From: Mactra quadrangularis
Lineage: Eukaryota; Mollusca; Bivalvia; Venerida; Mactridae
DNA: 64,000 nucleotides
Direction of reading: 5' to 3'
Assembly (NCBI GenBank): GCA_025267735.1
Contig: CM046307.1
Location: forward strand, 682,001-746,000
Shown here one piece after another: positions 13,201 through 21,659 of the stretch. Each line of letters starts with the position of its first letter. Within the stretch, counting starts at the first letter, position 1. Made by a program: the position numbers and the translations under genes. Below the pieces are notes generated by a model, which saw only the letters and a list, made by a program, of their open reading frames with translations, ran no database searches and was not told the origin of the DNA.

Positions 13201-13905
13201 TGTTTAAGTTTAAATTACAATGAACCTGCTCCTGCTTTACCTCAACCTGATACATATAATCCTGCTAAGTTTGGAAGGGCATATTATTTTAATAAGACTG
13301 GTCAAAAATTACGTAATATTAGACAGTTTACCATTGATAATGAACATAGTAACAGGAGAAATGTTGACCATGATGATGGCACTCTGGAATTTGAAAAATG
13401 TCAAAAATTGTTTTCTAAAGCCCAAAATTCAGCTAAGGGTACTTCCAATTTGTTTTTATGGTTTTGTGCTGACCACGGTCATTGCTATGGCTTTCATATG
13501 ACAGGTGCCGAAGGTAGAAAAGATCCTGCTGCCTCACTTTATTCATATTTAGAAAATCCTCCAAAAGATATATTTTATGATTTTGCTTGTAACTTACAGG
13601 AATATTGTTTGAACCGAGAAAGTGGTTATTTCAAAAATGTAAGATTCTTTCATGACATTTTTCATGGTTATTCACATAAGTGCTCACGTGCCTTTTCATC
13701 TAGTAGATTACAGGGATTTGAATCTGTTAATTCGGAAATTTGTGAACAGTTCAATAGTTTTATTCAATGTATTAAAAAATCTGGTAGACAAATGTCCCAA
13801 ATTCATTTTTGCTTTTATCTTCAATTTTTTCTGCATGAATGGAATGAAAGAAAGAGAACTTTATATAACAAAAAAATGAGAATAGCAATGGCTGGGTTAG
13901 TGTAG
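1243..13905 (+). CDS. KDZ-type transposase gene, eight exons, with zinc fingers and an internal 2A peptide (5' end may be incomplete)
   Basis: Exons 1243-1336, 2145-2228, 2611-2757, 3240-3315, 5392-5474, 6266-6439, 7168-7269 and 9745-13905. All introns are GT-AG, with clear pyrimidine-rich acceptors (for example ttactttcag before 9745) and donors such as gtaagt. All seven junctions keep one open frame with no stop. Order of parts: a short leader; a C2H2 finger (CPFC...HFIRRH, exon 3); an acidic linker; a 2A motif closing exon 5; two C-x4-C...H-x4-H fingers in exon 6; then the large transposase exon. The first exon starts in mid-codon. The first in-frame Met is at 1268, so either translation starts there or an upstream exon lies outside or was missed. 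If the 2A works, the products are about 152 aa (from Met 1268) and 1479 aa. It could be an intron-bearing transposon or a domesticated gene; I found no flanking terminal inverted repeats. Confidence 0.8.
3331..3538. mobile_element. Small TIR element in intron 4 with 5-bp target duplication
   Basis: The ends CAGGGCTTTTTTT and AAAAAAAGGCCTG are imperfect inverted repeats. The flanks TATAC (3326-3330 and 3539-3543) are identical. It is 208 bp long and non-coding. CAGGG ends are common in hAT elements, and the 5-bp duplication would suggest an hAT5-like group. Confidence 0.55.
3562..5017. mobile_element. 1.46-kb non-autonomous DNA transposon in intron 4, 5-bp target duplication
   Basis: Perfect terminal inverted repeats CAGGGTTGCCAGCA / TGCTGGCAACCCTG, flanked by identical TACTA (3557-3561 and 5018-5022). 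Subterminal sequence repeats the motif GTCAGGGAAA / GTCAGTGAAAA at both ends in the same orientation (3590-3700 and 4938-4990). I recognise no transposase inside. It sits 23 bp from the element at 3331-3538. Confidence 0.75.
5415..5474 (+). other. 2A (StopGo) ribosome-skipping peptide at the end of exon 5
   Basis: In the frame fixed by the surrounding exons the exon ends DHHDSSRMLLLLSNDVEQNPGP. The last eight residues match the 2A consensus D-(V/I)-E-x-N-P-G-P exactly. The Leu-rich stretch just upstream is like that of 2A sequences known from non-LTR retrotransposons and some invertebrate innate-immune genes. In known 2A sequences the ribosome fails to form the Gly-Pro bond and continues, giving two proteins from one frame. 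Here the break would fall between Gly (5469-5471) and Pro (5472-5474), and the intron begins directly after the Pro codon. The motif and its frame are seen; activity is inferred. Confidence 0.85.
6266..6439 (+). other. Exon encoding two tandem C2H2-type zinc fingers
   Basis: The exon spans 58 codons in phase 0. Finger one reads CKWEACTCVFTRLGQLDEH and ends HLIQH. Finger two starts CRWMDC and ends HVLQH. The C-x4-C spacing and the CKWExC start recall ARID2/GLI-like fingers, and DNA binding is the usual role. With a working 2A, this would be the N-terminus of the released transposase, starting Pro-Thr-Tyr-Thr-Cys. Confidence 0.7.
6474..6655. repeat. 31-bp minisatellite, about six copies, in intron 6
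   Basis: The unit AATAGTTGAATGTGTACACT plus TCTATTGAAGA repeats almost without change, starting about 35 bp after the exon 6266-6439 donor. The near identity points to recent expansion. Confidence 0.85.
7904..8825 (+). mobile_element. Repeat element with ~130-bp internal tandem units
   Basis: Begins with the hairpin ATGCCTGAAAGACTTTCGGACAT and a GTCTGTCTGTCC microsatellite. It then has about five degenerate ~130-bp units (GGAGCATAACTTAAGTTCC ... GGGGTCACAAGGTCAAAGG). It ends GGGCATATAATGCTCCGCCC, then GCTCTTGTTTT. A 5' fragment of the same family is at 14550-14750. It is nested inside 7730-9385. Confidence 0.65.
9027..9272 (+). mobile_element. Hairpin-ended interspersed repeat, copy 2
   Basis: Begins TATACCCCCGCTTCGAAGAA and reaches the terminal hairpin GTGAGCATTAGCTCAC, but the usual ATTTACTTG tail is missing. 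Inserted in the element at 7730-9385. Confidence 0.7.
9745..13905 (+). CDS. Large terminal exon: KDZ (Kyakuja/Dileera/Zisupton, HMGXB3-like) transposase domain
   Basis: This exon is open for 1386 codons. Residues are numbered from the Met at 9757. Cysteine clusters of the CxC/SWIM-like type seen with KDZ transposases lie at C556-C558, C590-C593, C668-C673, C803-C805 and C942-C945. The conserved core follows: CDGTRVGI with Asp955, ADHGHCYGFH with Asp1239, FHDIFHGYSHKCS around Asp1300, and NSEICEQFNS with Glu1330. The last stretch (FYDFACNLQEYCLNRESGYF onwards) is the typical KDZ C-terminal signature. Asp955, Asp1239 and Glu1330 are my candidates for the DDE triad, by family analogy. The family cuts and pastes DNA transposons; some relatives are host genes. 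There is no frameshift or premature stop, unlike the two Tc1 transposases in this window. The stop at 13903-13905 may be bypassed by splicing from 13895. Confidence 0.85.
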   Translation, partial: RSQLMLPLLDEDFKLPPRCYTVNDHTAYLEGLSIQNNFNTLIKGFLAKRQLMGEDWSEVETRYSSYDSSLPGCSTTCTTNSTSTSTTYVTRPIYTVNLKETYDHVTTTRPELSNSTTQTRLPVKRKHPDSISTLTDMSQTTWCNNLLKNLTKCDSSIRLESQILQTMYENNLVTATNHAFFKIEQEAAKLCSITDCCSGSFVYFVFKCFILNQEVYYIRYINAGVYEGYMIQQYLDQLKKEFGFTDDTVILQNALTSEDIYELSKESVKKNVKRNRPDMIYKYSVEHTMKSALQAVKDFKNCPEISLKTWCVHLMPAKSKFSIDCPADMYLNFQSNTFSINTIKSNLFNFRLSKIDVPKICSKDLLNDSTNEQQNLLQQSITINCLCGNIKGKPELFKRSTRFESNFPSSSTICTSLRNYTISLYLKQDFGTIISFFKKYYPELSDESMAQDHDLLSSVSTNKKGRINTLKLNEVVVTSNDLQNVIPVPISSNAEVEIDIFQQYCCALLENGLFKIQSYSETGWLVCCMNDYGDTDAAFKYNDYVYTARLPQEQGDYYHCSCSVFSTLINLKNCDTSVNDFIVSDLSGENCVTCLHCKFLKKLVIPTLRSGNVATKMDQFIAGALHYQGKDVIELGKFRETFKYSVKIESEDMPSFVYFTLSQRINKYIVTCMNGKCRSLRGHKKAINNLCNTEVCAHINVIKNHPELWEDLINDQNSVDLDIELDNDISDDTDLHNDTYLENIFDSSSGLWKFKCRSSHSPAKRDCKTLKFNVLARDRWNDDNLERLSDGSLKGPALYPAIPDNTCSCSAGWIKQENDVEYCENGLTCNDKTRQLTIFTQLAPVKCQIFDRKCYNSENPCKILWDEGKSLNVHVYSRDTAAGDEIGWEFVSMVINSGITFSSYCQLKTELYKLRNTDAKFMSLKVFVNWWFSWASSMNIDFRQPCDVCGFEPKRLCCDGTRVGIGFRHANYEEINQTEKDSPINSTLHRRMDRCFLKNMNGIDKQKMIANRKFLDYMARKELGEIDDNNTLELNEMNLRLIALKSVLPLEILTSFNRFILMSRPEKVAYARVLKMLSTTASVTSLLPPLFCAQLQEFVQNPVTDGNEAKLVLNSMRSYAPEIKDLICESMNCHNGYLPFDIRLFIQYILKECLSLNYNEPAPALPQPDTYNPAKFGRAYYFNKTGQKLRNIRQFTIDNEHSNRRNVDHDDGTLEFEKCQKLFSKAQNSAKGTSNLFLWFCADHGHCYGFHMTGAEGRKDPAASLYSYLENPPKDIFYDFACNLQEYCLNRESGYFKNVRFFHDIFHGYSHKCSRAFSSSRLQGFESVNSEICEQFNSFIQCIKKSGRQMSQIHFCFYLQFFLHEWNERKRTLYNKKMRIAMAGLV

Positions 13906-14159
13906 TAAAGTAAAGGATTTTTAATTTGGGATTTTATTATTATATTATTCTGATTACCTGATTATGCCTGAATGGTCAATTTTTCTTTTGTTACTATAGT
14001 TAACTGCATTTTATTTAAATATTTGTGCTGCAAATATTTTAGGGGGGGGGTAAAAACTCGATACATTTTACTTATGCAGTTCTCTTGTTTATTCATTCAG
14101 TACATAAGACGTATTAACTGAATTTAAATCAACTCCCTTTTTATTATCTCATAAATAAT
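13906..14159. other. 3' flank of the KDZ stop codon
   Basis: AT-rich 3' UTR or intron. A run of nine G lies near 14042. I see no gene. Confidence 0.4.
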
Positions 14160-14416
14160 TATACCCCCGCTTCGAAGAAGAGGGGGGTATACTGTTTTAC
14201 CCTTGTCCGTCCGTCCGTCCGTTACGAAATTTCCGTCGCAGTTTTCTCAGCGACTATAACATGCAGCAGCCTAATACTTTGCACATTGCTTCATCCCATA
14301 GTCCCATGTGGTGTAAAGCGATTTCATGCTCCTTGCTCATCTACTTCCTGTTTGTCGCATATTTTTAGATTTTGGCGGGGGTATCACTAGTGAGCATTAG
14401 CTCACAGATTTACTTG
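14160..14416 (+). mobile_element. Hairpin-ended interspersed repeat, copy 3
   Basis: Full-length by comparison with the other copies: TATACCCCCGCTTCGAAG start, (CCGT)n microsatellite, CACTAGTGAGCATTAGCTCA hairpin and ATTTACTTG end. Confidence 0.75.
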
Positions 14417-14549
14417 TTGTATATATGGTAAAACTTATTCAGTTTTATTGTAATATTTTTAACCAGTCTTGATACGTACATGTATGTTGGTTCAATCACA
14501 TAGTCTTTAATCAGTACAAATGACAATGTGCATATGATTTTTATTTCCT

Positions 14550-14750
14550 GTATACCTTTATGCCCGAAAGAATTTTTGGCATATGTTATATCCCCTGGCG
14601 TCTGTCCGTCCATACATCCGTCCGTCCATCTGTTAGTAATTTGGTTTCGGGAGCATAACTCAAGTTCCATTTTGCCCTAAATATTCAAACTTCATAGGAT
14701 GATTGTCCATATTGGGCAGACGACCCCTATTGATTTTAGGGCCGTATTAT
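14550..14750 (+). mobile_element. 5' fragment of the repeat family seen at 7904-8825
   Basis: Contains TATGCCCGAAAGAATTTTTG, CCCCTGGCGTCTGTCCGTCC and one and a half of the GGAGCATAACTCAAGTTCC units, then stops matching near 14750. Confidence 0.6.
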
Positions 14751-14846
14751 TAATGCTTCTTGCTGTAGACTTACAAAAAATTTTATCTTAAGATATTTTG
14801 TGAAAAGAGGCATGGTTAATTTTTTAAACAATTATCTGATATGTAT

Positions 14847-15334
14847 GGTGGCTGATTTACGCTATGTTGCATTGTCATCCTGGGGGGCGCCACAAAAGTA
14901 GGAGAAAATGATCTTTTTGTTGTCTGTTGGTCCAGCAGGGCGCCATGCAAAAACACTATCATATGATGTTTTAATCATTTGCAAAAAGGTATTTATTTGA
15001 CAAAACTTGTTCATGTCATGTTTTTGCCTTAATTTTGTTGTATCATTGTGTTTATGTCTCAAAACCAGTGGGATGAAGATACGACAAAAGGATTTTGTCA
15101 CATCATTGTGTTTTCGTGTTTCACCTTCCCCTCACACATGCACAGAATATTTGTGAAGACATGTGCATGTGTAAGTGCAAGGCAAAACACAGCAAATGAT
15201 TAAAATGTTGTATGAATGTGTTTTTGCATGGCATCCTGCTGAACAAAAATTTGAAGAAAAAAAAATACCATATTGCATACTTATGTATTTTTATGGGGCA
15301 TTTTGCTGGACTACATGGCGTAAATAAGCAACCT
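14847..15334. mobile_element. Foldback/MITE element with internal inverted repeats
   Basis: Ends GGTGGCTGATTTACGCTATG and the near complement of that sequence at 15310-15333 (CATGGCGTAAATAAGCAACC). A second inverted pair of about 50 bp lies inside (14930-14982 and 15193-15245), carrying CCATGCAAAAACAC and its complement. Non-coding. Confidence 0.6.
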
Positions 15335-15693
15335 TAGAAATACTATTTGCTCTAAGTATTTCTACCACGTGTGCATTTGAATCATTCCACATTGGTTGCT
15401 TATCTTGTTTTCTAATTTCTTGTTTACATGATGCAACTTCTTGTAATCACTAAGTGTTTGTCTTAATAAACACTAGCTTGTCCATGAGCAGCCTTTTAAT
15501 TTGTTCATTCTATCACGCTTTTGAAGATTTCTTTGTTAACTGATGATATATTTTGGTAATCATGGGCACTAACTGATTATTACCCTTTTCTTGTTTTTCC
15601 TGAGAATGATAATACAGAAATTTTATGATTTTTTATCACTGATTGTTAATGATTAATTTTCATTTGTTAATAATATTTTTTCTTTTCTTTCAG

Positions 15694-15760
15694 GCATAGT
15701 GTTTACAGCCAATATCCTTTCTCCTTAAGTAAGGAGTTTTGCTGGTACTTAGTGTTGTGA
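15694..15760 (+). CDS. Possible alternative last exon of the KDZ gene
   Basis: A strong acceptor (tttcttttctttcag) ends at 15693. Splicing from a gttagt donor after 13895 would replace the last two codons before the 13903 stop. It would add 22 codons (GHSVYSQYPF...) and end at TGA 15758-15760. A candidate AATAAA lies at 16368-16373 for this form, and another at 15465-15470 for the unspliced form. There is no proof without transcript data. Confidence 0.4.
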
Positions 15761-15800
15761 ACATTATGATTATGGTATATGTGTGTGACTGATGGACTTT

Positions 15801-16303
15801 TATACTTGTCTATTATTTTCAATTGTTATTATTGATCTTATGTATTGTTAAGTATGTATTTAGGAATTGTAGGGTTTTTAGAATTAGTACATTGTAGTTG
15901 TATGTAGATTATACTTGTCTATTATTATACCCCTGCTTCGAAGAAGAGGGGGGTATACTGTTTTACCCTTGTCCATGCGTGTGTCTGTCCATCCGTCTGT
16001 CTGTTACAAAATTTCCGTCGCAGTTTTCTCAGCAACTATATCATGCAGCAGTCTAATACTTTGCATATTGCTCCGTCCCATAGTCCCATGTGGTGTAAAG
16101 CAATTTCATGCTCCTTGCTCATCTACTTCCTGTTTGTCGCATATTTTTAGATTTCGGGGGGGGGGGTATCACTAGTGAGCATTAGCTCACAGATTTACTT
16201 GTTTTCAATTGTTATTATTGATCTTATGTATTGTTAAGTATGTATTTAGGAATTGTAGGGTTTTTAGAATTAGTACATTGTAGTTGTATGTAGATTTATT
16301 ATT
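15801..16303. repeat. Perfect 109-bp tandem duplication split by a transposon
   Basis: The unit starting TATACTTGTCTATTATT occurs at 15801-15909 and again as 15910-15926 plus 16204-16303. The two copies appear identical over the shared stretch. The second is interrupted by the 277-bp hairpin element. Confidence 0.85.
15927..16203 (+). mobile_element. Hairpin-ended interspersed repeat, copy 4, with empty site next to it
   Basis: Aligning it with the uninterrupted copy of the duplication shows that exactly 277 bp were added between T and T, from ATACCCC to ACTTGTT, with no target duplication beyond T-run ambiguity. Insertion between Ts, no duplication and a 3' hairpin fit Helitron/Helentron-like elements better than cut-and-paste MITEs. 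Class assignment is inference. Confidence 0.75.
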
Positions 16304-16367
16304 TCCATTTGAACTTTCATTTGATATATATATATATGTGTGTGTTATTTTTTTAAATATTTATGTA

Positions 16368-16373
16368 AATAAA
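16368..16373 (+). terminator. Candidate polyadenylation signal of the KDZ gene
   Basis: An AATAAA followed by A-rich sequence and a T-rich stretch lies downstream of the possible last exon. It is a common hexamer in AT-rich DNA, so support is weak. Confidence 0.3.
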
Positions 16374-16706
16374 AACAAAATGTTCTTAATTTAGACATTA
16401 GTTGTTATTCTTTAAAGTGTGAAATTTATAGTTGACTGCAATGGATAAATAGTTAAAATAGAACTTTCTGGCTGTATGATGGTCTGTCACTGAATAGAAC
16501 AGCATGCAGTATTGTATCACTAGTCCAAGCACTAGTTAGTCTGTATTTAAATAGTTATACTATGTTATTTCTTTTTGTGTTAAAAGAAATGTTTACTTGA
16601 GAGGAAAACAAGAGTTTATATGCTTTTGTATAATTTGAGAAAAATACTTGATTTAATGTAACCTATTACATCATGGTATATACAGCATGTATATAACTAG
16701 AACATA

Positions 16707-16950
16707 CAGTGCCATCCATATACACCTTTACACTTGTTTAAGCTTGTTTTTTATAAATACTATTGAATTGTATTTTAAATGTATTTAGACATTAGGATAC
16801 TTATGATAGTCATATTTGAAAGGGGAGTAATAATACTTAATGCAATTGTTATATATGACTATGAGTCTGAACTAAGTTTTTAATTTCTCAAGCATTTGTA
16901 ACAATTTAAAAAACAGAAAGTATGAAGGTATTTATGGATGGCGGTCATGG
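16707..16950. mobile_element. Tc1/mariner-type MITE (CAGTGCCATCC ends)
   Basis: The left end CAGTGCCATCCATATACACC is preceded by TA. The right end has GGTATTTATGGATGGCGG. Similar ends occur at 40725-40971, 52577-52820 and at the 3' end of the Tc1 transposase copy near 59405, so the family was probably moved by that transposase type. Confidence 0.6.
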
Positions 16951-17980
16951 CACAATATGATTATGTGTACCAGTATGAGAAGTTAAGTGTTTACCATGAA
17001 CTATTTATTGCCTTCAATGGTAAAAGCTTTACTCGATCATAATACACACTGTTGGAAACTCATGGGTGTATTGCAACAAGAATTTTAACAAATGCATTCA
17101 CCATGAAATTATTCATGTTTTGACAGTTGAGAAAAAACGAACAATACTACTGAAAAGACAAGTATGTCTTACATAAGTGTGTGGAATAAGTACACCTTAA
17201 TAGTTTTCTTTGAAAATTGTTAACAATATAATACATGAACATTCAACAATAAAGTGTAATTTTAAGGATCTGTTAACCAAACAGTCAATGCAGAATGATT
17301 TGTGACTGGTAAGTATATACAACAGAAACTCCAAGTATATCAAGTATGTTTGCTCAAATGTAAGTTTCTATGCAATGTAGCAACTTAATTTACCCTGAAA
17401 AGCGCCAGGGAATTCCTCATTCTTTGTGACAGTGGTGTAGTTTGGAACTTAATGTTCATAGAATAATATAAAGAGACGTTAACAGTTGCATATGTGTTGA
17501 ATCATATCACTTAACCCTATTTTAAATTCACCCTAGCCAAATATACCCGCTTTGTGAGGCTTGTGTGTAATTGTCTTTACGCTGCATTTCGTTAGTTTTA
17601 CATACTTTAGGTATAACTACTCAAACCACAATAATTTTGTTATTATCCCTTTTTACCTAGATTACAAATATTATAAAAGATACATCACAATTTGCAATCC
17701 ATATTAAGAACTACATAATAGAAATTCATTAATAATTAACAGTTTTTATAGTTAAAAATAACCGCATATCCAGATGTAATATTTCAGTCGCTCCGGAGTT
17801 GTCGTTCGTGGATATGGTCGTGCAATAATTTATATAATTTGGATAGAATTAATCAGATTTTTTTCGGACATTTGATTAAATAATCTATGTAAAACTATTG
17901 TTTGAGTCAGTTTTACGCTGTGTAGCATATAATTCTGTCTTTATATGATGTGCAACAAATGCGTTGACCAAATTCTGTTT
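16951..17980. other. Unassigned intergenic sequence
   Basis: AT-rich with no ORF that resembles a known family, no RNA gene and no clear repeat boundary. Confidence 0.4.
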
Positions 17981-17984
17981 CTTA

Positions 17985-18835
17985 TGCTCGGGATCCGTTC
18001 ATCTATATAAAAACATGAGTGGGTATAATTTGTGCAAGAACTGTGTAAGCAAAATCTGTTTCATATACGTAGGCTCCGTGCATTCTATATCAATTTGGTA
18101 TTACATGTATTTGCCTAAGAACTGTTTGTTTTGAGCAAAATTTCTTTCCTATACACAGCATCCGTGCATTCCACATGAAATCGGTATTATTTATGCAAGA
18201 AGTGATAGAACAAAATCTCTTCCCTTTACACGGGATTTGTGAATTCAATTTAAAATATGTATACTTCGAGCTAGAGATGTTCGTTAGAGAAAATTCTGTT
18301 TCATGTACACGGGATCCGTGTATTATGTATAAAATTGGTATTATTTGCCTTAGAACCGAATGTTTGGAGTGAAATTTCTTACATGTACACGAGATCCGTC
18401 CATTCCACATAAAAACGAAATGATAAGTGCAATAACTGTTTGTTTTGGGCGAAATCTGTTTCATTTACACGGGATCCGTGCATTATACATAAAATTGGTA
18501 GTATTTGCCGAAGAACCGTTGTTGTTTTTTCTTGTAAAATTTCTGTTATTTCTTTTGTTTGTTTTGAGCAAAATCTGTTTTTATGTACACGGGATCAGTG
18601 CATGCTATAAAAGTTGGTACTATTTGCGTAAGGACGTTTTGTTCCGGGCAAAATCTGTTTCATTTACACGGGATCATTGCATTCAATAAAAAGTTGGTAC
18701 TATTTGTGTTACAAGAACGTTTTGTTATGAGAAAAATCCGTTTCATTTACACGGGATCCGTGCATTCTATAAAACAAGTTATTATTTGAGCAAAAACGTT
18801 TTGTTTTAAGTAAAATCTGTTTCATTTACATGTTG
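17985..18835. repeat. Degenerate ~75-120 bp tandem array (ACACGGGATCCGTGCATT)
   Basis: About ten units share CTGTTTCATTTACACGGGAT, CCGTGCATT and AAATTGGTATTATTTGC. Spacing varies from about 75 to 120 bp. Short apparent reading frames across it are repeat by-products. The array abuts the Tc1 element on its right. Confidence 0.7.
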
Positions 18836-18887
18836 GTTGGATGCGTTGATTATTTTTATTTGAGTCCATAATGTGGTTAAGAACACC

Positions 18888-19882
18888 TCAGTAACGTGTG
18901 TGCCCCCCATATCTCGCAATACACGCTCTAACTCTCCGCCTCATGGAGCGTACGTAACGTCTAATTAGGATGTTAGGCAACGCCTGCCATTCCACCTGCA
19001 GTGCATTAGAGAGGTCGTTCACGCGTTTATATGGTGGTTAGACCTTACTCTTCGTCCAAGTTCATCCCATATATGTTCAATGGGATTCATATCTGGGGAA
19101 AGAGCAGGCCATGGCAAGACGTTGACGTTGTTACGCGCCAGAAAATTGGTTGTCAAGCGGGCAGTATGTGGCCTTTCATTGTCATGCTGGGAGGTTAGTC
19201 CAGGACCATGAGCCTGCATGAAAGGTGATAGAGTATTCGTGATAATATTTACGTAACCTAGTGCATTCATATTACTGGGGACTACCACAAGTTGTGTCCT
19301 TTGATCCCCCATAATTCCAACCCATACCAACACACTTCCCCTACCAAACCTGTCCCTTTCCCTGATGCAACATTGTGCGAATCTTTCATTTCTGCGAGGA
19401 TAAATTCGCACCCTTTCGTCGGCATGGCTAATTCTGAAGCGAGATTTGTCACTGAAAATAACTCTTCCCCACTGGTTACGTGTCCAGCGTTCGTGACGCT
19501 GTGTCCATGTCAACCTGGCGACCCTATGGCGGGGTCCAATTATCTGCCCAGTATAAGGCCTGCGGGCACGAATTTTGAACATGAGATTGCCTTAGGCGGT
19601 TCCGTATGGTTTGGACACTCACACCAAATTGTCGAGCAGTAGCTGTAGCTAGCAAAAACCAGTAGATGATTTAAGCCGATGAGGCGGTCGTCCCTATGTG
19701 ACGTCAGACGTGGTCACCGGGTCTCGGCGGTCATGTACGGACCCAGTATTACCGAACCGGGCGCTAAGGTTATGAATGGTTTGCCGAGAGCAACCAAAGT
19801 GCTGCTCAACGTTCATAATCCTGGCCCCCGCTTGGAGCATCCCAATAGCCTGATTTCTTTGATTTTCAGAGAGCCGTGGCAT
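18888..19882 (-). pseudogene. Tc1/mariner-family transposase, frameshifted (DD34E)
   Basis: The start is at 19882 (MPRLSENQRNQAIG, an N-terminal helix-turn-helix). The middle (TATARQFGVSVQTIRNRLR) is in another frame. The catalytic half reads RARRPYTGQIIGPRHRVARL ... VIFSDKSRF (first Asp), SQHDNERPH (second Asp), ALSPDMNPIEHIWDEL (Glu). The last two catalytic residues are 34 residues apart. Past 19020 the frame shifts again to reach RVNDLSNALQVEWQ ... RYGGHTRY and a stop at 18888. At least three frameshifts make it inactive. Such enzymes cut and paste at TA sites. I could not define a matched pair of terminal repeats; a possible end lies at 20135-20160. Confidence 0.85.
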
Positions 19883-20422
19883 TGCTTCTGAAAGTCGTAA
19901 GACTAAACAAAAGTGCTTTTCCTTTTTCTGTGAGAAAAGTTTTACTCCACATGACTTGAGATTGTCTGTGGCGTGGTCCGTGTAAGAAACCGGAAATAGC
20001 GGATTAAGTCGCTCGTGGAGCATGTAACTGCACGAAATTTTCCGATTTGTGTAGTACATCAAAATGCCAATAAGATTAGATAGTTTAGCTAATTACACAT
20101 AATGATTTAGCAACGAAATTCAGGTTTACACAATGTAAAGTTTCTATTTTTGCTGAGTATATATAAAATTTGTATTATTTGCCCATAAATCGTTTATTTT
20201 GAGCTTATCTATTTCCTTCAACTAAGATGGGTAAAAACATGTATATTGGTAGATTTTAATTTCTTGGGAACTCCTTCAAATATACTTGATAGCTTAAGTA
20301 CGTTCAATGATAGTTAGACAAGAGTTATAATGTTATGATTATATTCAATGAACATGCACAATAATAGAATAGGCTATATCTATCATTTTACATAAAGTAG
20401 TGCTCCTGTGATTCAGTATTTA
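19883..20422. other. Right flank of the Tc1 pseudogene
   Basis: No gene. The stretch GTTTCTATTTTTGCTGAG near 20140-20157 looks like a Tc1-type terminus, but I found no complementary left end. Confidence 0.4.
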
Positions 20423-20800
20423 TGGTGGCATATTTCTGCCATCAGATAACCACGTAACAAACTGGTTAATCAAGATGTGAACTAGTTACGGTAACTAATC
20501 AACCTATTAAGTGGTTAACTAGTTACTGTAACTAGTTAACCACTTAAGTAACTAGTTAATTGAGTGGTTAATTAGTAACAGTAACTAGTTAACCACTTAA
20601 CTAAATTATCTCAAGATGTAAACTTGTTATCATTATCATAACTAGTTAACTTACTAGTTAATTAAGAGGTTGACTAGTAACCATAACTAGTTAACCACTT
20701 CACTTAATTAACTTAACAGGTTAACTAGTTACAGTAACTAGTTAACCTCTTAATTAACTTGTTAGTTATGTGGTTATCTGATGGCAGAAATATGCCACCA
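20423..20800. mobile_element. 378-bp palindrome-rich TIR element with TA target duplication
   Basis: Ends TGGTGGCATATTTCTGCCAT and its complement are near perfect over about 35 bp, flanked by TA on both sides. The interior is built from many ACTAGTTAACCACTTAA-like blocks in both orientations, so most of the element can fold on itself. Confidence 0.75.
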
Positions 20801-20802
20801 TA

Positions 20803-21659
20803 AGTATTTGCTTAGTATAATCATATCAGTAATTGATAATTAAAGTTATCATTTTACTTGTTTTTCCGTTACACTGGGGGTGTTAACTAATTATTTCCAT
20901 TTGTTTTATTTGTCCGCAATATAAAGACTTTAATTGATCTGTTGACATTGTTGAAGATTATATTACTGTGGAGAATCATGCAAGTAAAAGTCCTTCCATT
21001 TCCATATCTTTTTTCTAGATACTGGATTTACTACTGTTGTAAATTTTACTCATCATTACACAAGTAAAAGTACAACACAAACCACACTGACTTAGCTACG
21101 AGTTCTGTATAAATTCTATAATCCACAATCTCAACATATTCTAATTTGATCACTATATGCCATTCAAACCTTACAAAATGACAAGTAGATAAATATATTT
21201 ACCCTGTTTGCATCTATTTCCGCATTACTAATAATAAATAAATGCAATACGAAGACTCTTTAATTTGTTTTCTTTCTGCTCAATACATCCACCAATCTTT
21301 CATTTATAAAGTAGCAATGTTTATGTGTAGGTGTCACTTCAAGTGAAATTACCAAAAAGTGGAAATAACGCGGAACAAGATTTAAGGCGGAAATAGATGC
21401 AACGAGTATACTGCATTTAGGTAAATACAAATACAATGTAGATAGTTGGATATTTAGGAGTCTTAACCGCATTTGTATAGCACTCTTTTCAATATGAAAA
21501 TATGCAAGATATAGAAGGTATAATAGAAATACTATAAACAAGTTAATAGAGAGAATACTATTTTATTTACAAGCTTTATTTGAAACATAATTACAATGAA
21601 ATATAATAAATAATGTACGATGTATGTAATTAATAATTGAACAATCAAGTTAAATATGA
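20803..21659. other. Unassigned sequence left of the 86-bp satellite
   Basis: AT-rich. No convincing gene, RNA or repeat boundary seen. Confidence 0.4.

Noticed and set aside
18090..18789. Several overlapping 65-124 codon frames with repeated FHLHGI-like words
   Set aside because: They are translations of the degenerate tandem array on both strands.
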